Assembly (NCBI GenBank): GCA_004369085.1
Contig: ML210323.1
Coordinates: 1 to 64,000 of the forward strand
Direction of reading: 5' to 3'
From: Coprinopsis marcescibilis
Taxonomy: Eukaryota; Basidiomycota; Agaricomycetes; Agaricales; Psathyrellaceae
Length of the DNA: 64,000 nt
Below, one piece after another: positions 56,105 to 64,000 of the stretch. The notes beneath the pieces were generated by a model. That model was not told where the DNA came from. It saw only the letters and a list, made by a program, of their open reading frames with translations, and made no database searches. Position 1 is the stretch's first letter. Each line of letters begins with the position of its first letter. The translations under genes were made by a program, and so were the position numbers.

Positions 56105-58659
56105 AGCTGTGATGCTACTCCCACCAGTAAATTGAGTCATTGTGAATATAGTTATTGTAAATATTTGCAGAAGGCTCTTGTGTGCCATGCAAACAGAGAA
56201 ACTCTGCAATATCATGTTTGGCTTCTTTCAACGCATAGGCTAACACTGTTCTCCCATCTGTACCTATGTAATGGATGACAATGTCTTCATGTTAGAGGAG
56301 CATTTCAACAATGAATTCCATGCCTTCTGCTGACACATGCATCAAGGCTGTCCTGCTGCTTTTACCTGGTTCATTGACGTTGATGCCTTTTACACCCAGT
56401 AGTATTTCCACGATGTCCTGGTGCACATTCTCAGCTGCCTCAACCAGCGCCTCCCCACATTCCCTAATGAAGGTGTCCTCTTCACTAGAGTCGCCTTGGC
56501 TTAGGTTCTTGATGTTTGTACTCCGGAACCGAAAGAGGGCTTTGACAACTTCAACATGTCCATTTACTGAGGCCAATGTCAGAGCTGTATGGCCACTGTC
56601 AGCCCTAATACTGGTGTGGTTAGTTTCAACAACTGCAAGCAGCATCTCCACAATTTCCAAGCTTCCACCTTCCACTGCAAGCATGAGAGCTGTCCATCCG
56701 CTCCAATTGCCCAAAGCCACATCAATTCCCCCAAGCGTTTCTACTGCTTTGCACAGCCTGTGGACATTGATGCATACTGCAAGCATATCCGGCTGTAGAG
56801 ATGCAACAAGAAACCTGTTGATGTATTTTAGAAACAGAACAAGAACATTGGCGCACAACTTACATGCCAGAGGATTTTTCAATGATTGTTTTCATGACCC
56901 ATTTCTTGAATTTGTCTTTTGCAAGGAGCCCTTTAAGTGTTGGTATCTGGCGAACCTTTTCCTCAATGAGTTGCTTGATGTCTGCATCCTGGAGAATGAT
57001 GCTGAAGTGGTCTGCTGTTGGAATGTTGTCTTCAAGGAGATGTAGAGGGCAGGACATTATGAGGAGGTTAACCGGCAGTTGGGAAAGGGTATTGAGAAGC
57101 TCGAATTGGGTAACTGATTTGGCTTCGTCCAAGCCGTCCAATGAGCAGAACCTCTCGTCAAAGAGATTGGAGGTGAAGATTGCCTTGAGGACACTGACCA
57201 GGTCTTGCTTTGATGGACGGGTCTTTCGTAGAGAATGGTGGTCGTGCATGCGCTGGATGTACACAATGGTCTGCGGATGGTCTTCTAGAATCTGGCGGAG
57301 AAGGCCCGCAAGAATCTCTTCAATGGTTAAGGCGTCGGTGTATAGGCAAAGGCGACGCAGATTCGCTTATTGCTCTTTGCAAGTTCCATGAGGTATTCGA
57401 CGATTATGGACCTACGACAATGTTAGACAGTTCCAAGATTTATCGAAGCACGACCTACGCTAAGATCGTTCTTCCTGCGCCAGCTGTGACGACACGGTGT
57501 GTTAGCTACACTGTCAGACTCGAGGGATGCTGAGCCACACACGCATGCCAGTCCCCCATAGGATTCCGCGAGGTGCCTTCCTCCACTTCCGAAATTTGCC
57601 TCTGACAGAACCCACCGGCCTGTCTTTCCTACCCTCTTGCGAAGATGGTCGGCTAGAAAATTGCGGAAGTTGTTACTGCTGAGGGCTTCCGCAACCAATG
57701 CGATGTCTATGAAATCGTCATCAGGAAATGCGCACACTGAGACTACAGCAAGCCTCTCACCCCGTGTTGATACATTAGGGACTACGACGGTATGAGCGTT
57801 GATGAAAGTGGTCGTTCCACTGAACTCGAGATTGCTGGCTCCCTGGAATGAACTTGTCGAGGGCCTAGAGACTGGATTTACAGCCTTAGGAACGCAGCCG
57901 CCTACATGCGAATAATGTTAACAACTACAGATCAACATTGCAAGAAACGGGCGCACCACTGTTCGAGGATGACCCCGTTCGGTGCGCAGAGCTTGCAACG
58001 ACGGGCAGATCGCTGGGCCGACGGCTATGGCTTGATCCGGCTGGTTGGTTGCTGTGCTGGTACCGAGCATTGCCTACAGCAGAGCCGCTCGAGATGAATA
58101 CGCTGGTCCCGTTTGCCACTCCTCGATAGTTGTTAAGGCATGTGGATCCTTGTAGCTTTGCCCTCCGATAGCAAGTGAATGAGATGGAATGCAGTGCTGG
58201 TACTGGGGTTCGGCCGTCGTGCTGGAGAGGGATGACCGCATTGTGGCAAGATACGTCGCATCAACGTGCCCTTGGACGTCACTGAACGTCGAATCGCCTT
58301 GCATGGTGAAGTTGTGGGCTTGCTGGAACATCTGGGGAGGATCCCGCTCTAATCCATCGATCAGCGAGCGAGTAGGCAGCAACAGATAACGAGACGGACC
58401 TTCCCAGTTCTGGAAGTCATTCGAGTCACTTGCAAATGCTCGAGACGCATCGGCTGGATCCAACCTTGCCCTTTTCACCCACAAAGACTCATTGCTGTTA
58501 GTATTATGAGCATCGGATGGAGACCGTCCTCGCTTGGGTGCAGTCCAAGGCGGCGCTCCCTGTCCTTGGCTCTGAGGAAAGTTCACTCCAAGAGGTGACG
58601 TGAACACGTACCCGGTGAGGTATCCAGGCTTCGCCCGTTGAACCGTAGACAGGGTTCAT
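56105..58659 (-). pseudogene. NACHT-ankyrin NLR-like pseudogene, copy 2
   Basis: This is an inverted duplicate of copy 1, including its upstream region to about 58,900. Exon 1 starts at the ATG 58,659 (MNPVYGSTGEAWIPHR) with the same GTACGTGT donor. The N-terminal part is better kept than in copy 1 up to about 58,080. Damage follows: a frame change near 58,110; a one-base loss near 57,590; Walker A GAGRT instead of GAGKT (about 57,465); a small frame-breaking deletion near 57,340; an internal deletion of roughly 0.8-0.9 kb that joins AVETL directly to the ankyrin part; and an early TAA at 56,292-56,294, with homology continuing to about 56,105. The NTPase cannot be functional as read. Confidence 0.75.
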
Positions 58660-61493
58660 ATTCCGTAGGCTGGGGCTAATGAGTGAAAGTCTGGAAGAGG
58701 GAAGAAGGAAAGGTGGATTACAGCACATATGAAGCTGAGCACCGACCCTTTTACAGCATGTTCACAGCCTTCATTCAGTCTGAGGAAGTTTATTTCCGGA
58801 CCAGTGCGAAAACACTGGTTGTCGTTGAAAGGCACGAGCTGGAGAGTCTGGAGGCTGGATATTGGGATGAGTAGTTCTGTAAGACATGTATGAGCTTTGA
58901 TGTTCGCTGGGCTACCAACAGTAACCAAGAATCTCATGAAGTTGAATCGAATATATGCGGCGCGCGTGCAGGCCTCAGCCCTTAGGGCCCCTATCTATGT
59001 GTCTGAACAGATGATGTCACTGCTAAACGTTCGCTAAACGCGTCGAGCCAGCCACACATCGAACAGCAAACACGAACAAAATTGAAAATTGATTCTTGAA
59101 TGCACCTATGATTTCAAAATTCAGGGAGATTACGAAAGGCAATCAATCAGCAAACGGTCTTTCTGGTCCACTGCAAACATCGTACATGCATGTGCATAGC
59201 CAACCGCCTATCCAACCAACTTTTGAACATCGATTCCCCACCCAAGCGCACTGCGCTACAGTCCTCCTGCCCGCCAGCCTGGGCAAGCCCAAATCAAATC
59301 AGCCAGGCAGTTCCTGCGCTCTCCCTCCCTGACAACCCCCATCCGCGTTGCGAGTCTCAGTGAATCTGGCTGCACAGGGCGAGGATTTTCGACCACAGAA
59401 ACCACCCAGAAGGAACGTCACACATGACCCATCCGCGACTCGGCCTGACATCCCGTTTCATTCTGATTTCCCGTCCTCGGCCTACACCCAGCCTTTCCTC
59501 CATCATGATGTCATGTACGCGTCGCCCTCTTTAACCGTCCCTTGAGCCTGTATTGAACACCCCTGATGCGACACAGCACAGGGGTCGTTGTACACGCCGG
59601 ACCCAGCACCCAGTGTGTCCTTCTTACGTGCCTCACCGCAGCACGGGTCACGAAAACGCGAGGAGTTCTGGCGATGGCGCAGTTAGGGTTGGGCGAGTCT
59701 ACTCCTGGGATCCGAGAGGTAACTGATTCACTCCAGGGAGGAGCTTTAAGATCGTTTAGCATATCGTCATTCGCAGAGAAAGGAGGGGCTGAAGGAGTTT
59801 GGCGTTTAGAAAATAAGAAGGATAAAAGCGGGAGAGGGAGGAAGAGGAACCCAGGTTGGAAATCAGGTCTGTGTATTCACGATTGAGCTGTCAGGCCCCA
59901 GGCATGATACTGAAGTTGTCGCGGCACCCCAATGGAGAGCGTCCGCCAGGTTCATTTATCCCTAGCCAACGGTGTTATGAATTTGCGTGGTTAAGTGGCG
60001 GAAATGATGGTGCAGATGGGGGTAGAGTCCACGTAAAACATTGAGTCCTGTCAGGTTGCCGTCGAAGCCGGGAGGTGGGGGTCATGAGCTTGGGCAATGG
60101 GCGGCGGCAAGCCATAGGATTACATCTGTAGATGGTTGAAACGGAGTTGATATTAGTTAGTGCATATCAGCGGAAAGCTTAAAACACGGACAGTGGCTGT
60201 CTGTCGGCTCAAGCTTTTCGTAGCGAGTTTTGTTTTATTTTCAGTTCAGAGTTGATGTATGCTGGTTGGCGAGGAACGGAGTGCACTGTGATAAAGATAA
60301 ATGTCAATTAGTGTCGCAGTATATATAAAGGATGGAGGCGTACCCTGTCTGGGAGCTCTTAGACAGTCTCCTTGCTCCTAAGGTCACCCCGGAATCCAGA
60401 TCCGAGTCCCAGCTAGGTCTATTCGCCTCTGCTTCTCGCCGCTTGACAGGTCACCCCTGCTGAGCTCGCGCCTGAGAGTGCTCGCCCTGGTCGACGTTGG
60501 CAGTGCTTTCGAGGGCCCGCAGGCCGGCCTCTAGCCCACTGGACGACTTGCAGTGGGACAGACACGTCAGAATAAACAATGGGTCACGTACATCCATTCC
60601 CAGCCCTGCATTCGACCCGAGCCTACCGGTCGTGCGTTACTGTCAGCGCCTTGGTCGGATCTCGCTTCGCAATCGACTTGGATAGACTTAAAGTAGATCG
60701 AACAACGCGTCCCTTCTTCAGTCCTGCCGCCTGAACCACCAGGTCAAAGGTATGACAGGAGCCAAGGTTTGTTCGTAAATTCGCCTCCAGCATGCAGCAC
60801 ACCCAAACACTACTAGCCCGTAACATAGGCTTTGAAAACGTGAGGGCGATGGTGACTGCTGGGGTACGACATGGACGACCCGATTGTTCTGTCGATGCGA
60901 TGCAGTCGATTGGGCGGCCGCTTGGGAGCCCGGAGGCAGCTTCCGAGTCCCGAGGAGGAGCTGTAGGGTCGTTTCGTTCCGTGTTGCCGCTAACGCAGAA
61001 AAGAGGATACCGATTGAGGGGTTGTGGCGTCGAAAGGAATAGAGATGTAGCAGGTGTATTCGAAGAGTGACGCAGCTTGGAAATCGAGTCAACGAGTGTG
61101 CTTGTGGCACCCTGGGGTCGTGACAAACGGATGCCGGCCCCGATTAAAGGACGCAGGTAGCAGTGGATCGCACCGACTTAGAGGGGGGGGGGGGGGGGTC
61201 ATAGGCCTGAAATTGCCGTATTCGCGCAGCGGCCGAGTCCACATTGGGTCAGGGCTTATGCCGTAGAATACCCTTGAAGAGGCACCCATTGGTTCGGACG
61301 AAGGGGGCTGTAGGTGGATGTAAAGAGCCTTGGATTAGTTCTGTGAAAGTGGCAGTAGAGATTCAGGGACATGAATGAAGTGAAAAAGAAGGAAACGAGT
61401 GCAGATATGAAAGGCAGAGGGAGAGAGAGAGAACCAGACCTACCTAGCTAGAGCAGGTCCGTCTGTCCACCGACTACGTTCGTTACGAGCGAT
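58660..61493. other. Gene-poor region with a local duplication
   Basis: 58,660-58,900 is the upstream region shared with NLR copy 1. Beyond it I support no gene. A block at about 59,645-59,830 is repeated, diverged, at about 60,835-61,060 (shared 'gaggagctktargrtcgtt' type sequence). Longer minus-strand frames at 60,623-61,126 show no recognisable domain. A run of 16 G occurs at 61,183-61,198. Confidence 0.45.
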
Positions 61494-64000
61494 AACTGTC
61501 TAGCTCCGTGTGGGTTGTAGAAAGTGAGATGGTCGTGTATCATACAATAGACTCCGACCTGCTAATGAGGAGATCGCAGCACCTCGTCGAATTCGGCGGT
61601 GCTTTCAAGAGGTGGGCCAATTCGTGGTACGCTAGGTGGCTTTTGTCGATGTTGACGTGCGTACAGCCAGAAATTACCGACTCTATTGGTTGCCTATCAG
61701 GTTTGTGGATTAGATTCGTTGAAGAGGTCAGTTGACCGCACCCAGGCTGGTCGTCGCCGTCGATAGGCAAACGCTACAGAGGGCAGAGGGATCAGCCGGT
61801 ATTCGAGGGTATTATGATAGCCGGAATACGGACTCCCCACGCTTTATTCTTGACCACTACACCATATTCTCTTCGAATTCGATTGGTTTTTGGGCTTCAA
61901 ACATTGGTGCTTTGACCGAGTTGTCCAGAATGGCGTTGGTAAGAGGAGGTAGTTTCAAGTACATACGCGTGTGCGGGCAGCGGTCACAAAGCCAATTGTT
62001 CCCTCGTATGGTGAGGTGTTTAGAGGATGTATTTGAGGCACAGGCTGAGCGCTGGCCAATAGGTGCGCCCTTTACTATTTAGTTCGTATTCAACGAGCTC
62101 ATAAAGCGCGTTTTTGTCCAACCAGGCGTACGGGATGTCCCTACCTCGAGCCCACACCGCATCTATTTATGAGCAACAAACCAACTTTACAACGCATTCG
62201 ATCATCTGGATACTTTCCTAGTCTTTATGTACTCCGGAAGTCTGACCATTAGGAGCCTAGAGTGTGGTCCCTTCCGAGTCTCGACAACAAAGCTGTACAG
62301 AAGGGCCAAACTTGTGTTTAATTCGCACATTTTGGTGGGTACGAGGCTCCTCTAGTCTATGGTCAGTCATGTCGCTGATTCGTCGTGGCTCAGAGTTGCG
62401 ACAGCCCTACAGAAACCGCCACACATGCTCACTAGTTTCAATTCGCCCCGCTCTGTCGTCTGTCGTTTCAAGGTCCCAGCAAATGCACGTCTGTACAAGA
62501 TTGTCGACTCTCTTGAAACAGGCCACTTACGGGGCAGGCTACGGGTACCGATTGCTGGTGAAGCCTATGTGGCCTTAGAGCACCAGGTACGCCCGTTAAT
62601 ATTCGCCATGCCCACGAGAAACTGATGTATATATTTAACTTCCACATCCAGACTACATCCCCAAGCTGCAATCGAGTCTTGGGCACCAATCAATCAGCCA
62701 GCAACTCGTATGGACCGCACGGCCATCGACGCACCTCAATGCACTCGGACGAGCCCCCTCGCAAATTAATGCGTAACCCTCCAACGCTGGCAACAACCAA
62801 ACCCATATTCACCGGCTAGACAGAAAACCGTCGTTACTCGTGACTGCTGACGTATCCTCATCTTCTCAGTGTCTTCCAACGCCCTGTAAGCTGTGCATTG
62901 GCAGTCATTGGGCCAGGAAATCCTCAGCAGTGCTTGCCACGGTCTACTGGCTCCCAGGTGCTCATCCAAGCGAGGGGGCGAAGTACATTTGCTCGGGAGG
63001 TGATTGCTGCGTCAAGCAGCAATCTAGGGGCGTACGAGGCTGTGACGAGTGGTCTTTCCACAGATTAACGAAGCAGAAAACTAACCAATTCCAGGTGGAC
63101 TATGCCGTCCGTCCGCTCAATGGGTGGGCGTTTTCGCCCATGCCCATCCCCCACTGACTGTTGCCAATATACCCGGCACTGAAAAGTCAGACAGAGTACG
63201 TATGTTGAATCTTGATATTCCAGGCTCAAAACACATGTAAGCCCTCCAATTACACAAAATCGACGAGTAATTTATCTTGCACGCCCGTCATCTAGTGTCA
63301 CCGGTTCACCAATCGAGGAGCAAAGCCGTCCATTACGACCAGAACCCCCCACCGAGTGGAGGGCACAATCCGCGTGCAAATCCGGATGCAGAGGCCAACA
63401 CCGCTCCTCTTCTCGCCTTGTTACCTGGGGAATGGATCGCCCCTTCACGCCTACGCCAAACTTCACAGACACACTGTTGCTGCAACAGGGTTATGAGCAC
63501 GGCCCCCAATATCGCCAGACACGTACCGCCCTGCTGTTTTGGCTACATCTACACCTATCGGGAGTCTGTTCCCGGCCTTTCGAACGTGAATTCGATGCTG
63601 GTATTGAGTGAGGTGGAACATGGGGGAGAAGATGCTAGAGGAGGGCTGATGGGAATGCGCCGCGGGCGTTGGGGGTGGGAATGAGGCAGCTGGGTGCGGA
63701 TGGAGGCTGTGGGCTTCATTGAGGAGAGGCCCTTACGATCAAGGCAAGGTCGCTCCATGGGTACCTGACATCATTAATATTGTGCTTTATGTGCCGCCGC
63801 GGGTTCCTTGCTGCGCTCCTCGTAAATGAATCAACTCTAATATATTCTTTTCAGCATTGACCACCTGCAAACACTGAGTCCAGTTTTGCAGTTTCACTGG
63901 GGCTCGCATAAATGTATGATATGATTTTTGAGCTTCGACATAACTAATGAATGTTGAATTCTTAGTTGCATATATAGGTGTACAATGCAAGGTTTGATGC
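61494..64000. repeat. Repeat A copy 4, longest and uninterrupted, cut by window end
   Basis: It matches copy 1 (22,198-23,695) through about 63,130, and the distal part at 55,360-56,110 from 63,215 to the window end. It supplies the uninterrupted version of the site into which the CACTA/gypsy composite inserted (62,517-62,540). Short open pieces such as SPRSVVCRFKVPANARLYKI hint at an ancient protein. The donor of the 47-nt intron seen in copy 1 is destroyed here. Confidence 0.65.

Noticed and set aside
60623..61126. 167-codon minus-strand ORF
   Set aside because: Low-complexity, overlapped by ORFs on both strands, and inside a locally duplicated non-coding block.
1..64000. tRNA, rRNA and other RNA genes
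   Set aside because: No cloverleaf with A and B boxes, no rRNA-like conserved core, and no snoRNA or riboswitch structure was noticed by eye on either strand.

Overview
This window is nuclear DNA from a filamentous basidiomycete fungus, most likely an Agaricomycete. The evidence is short spliceosomal introns (about 47-71 nt, mostly GT..AG), an F-box gene, NACHT-ankyrin NLR genes of the nwd2-like type, a CACTA/Tnp2 element, a KDZ-associated cysteine cluster and a Ty3/gypsy element. I cannot name the species from sequence alone.

Region 1 (1-20,524) is a compact tandem array of one family of small four-helix membrane proteins. There are ten apparently complete members (2,800 to 20,524) and one truncated member (309-509). 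An F-box-like gene (955-2,477) sits inside the left end. All but one of the array members are on the minus strand. The members share a paired TM1-TM2 hairpin, a THKD-type motif after TM2, an RxPSI-type motif opening TM3, and a Glu-containing TM4 ending in ER. They differ mainly in their N-terminal tails and in the TM3-TM4 loop. Three share an 11-bp motif just upstream of the start codon. I do not recognise a named family; a membrane or cell-surface role is inferred only from topology.

Region 2 (22,198-30,878) holds copies of a decayed, unrecognised repeat family ('repeat A') and NLR copy 1 on the plus strand (24,386-27,872). This gene has a conserved Walker A, Walker B, winged-helix and ankyrin region, but frame breaks near its N-terminus.

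Region 3 (30,879-55,200) is a nest of mobile elements. A TIR-bounded CACTA-like element (30,879-42,793) carries a broken Tnp2 transposase and a 341-bp foldback hairpin. A gypsy LTR retrotransposon (42,795-52,983) abuts its right end, and that element itself contains a 997-bp TIR element with a KDZ-associated remnant. A pogo-type transposase pseudogene follows (53,789-54,803). The region is visibly AT-richer and CpG-poor. Its LTR differences and pol stop codons are dominated by CpG-type transitions, which indicates methylation-driven decay or RIP-like mutation.

Region 4 (55,200-64,000) holds more repeat A, NLR copy 2 on the minus strand (56,105-58,659; a pseudogene with Walker A Lys to Arg, frameshifts and a large deletion), a gene-poor stretch, and a long repeat A copy. 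The window ends exactly where the same repeat would run into another NLR copy.

Taken together, an expanding membrane-protein array and a duplicated NLR locus lie side by side in a transposon-rich, fast-evolving neighbourhood. No direct functional link between the array and the NLRs is shown by the sequence.
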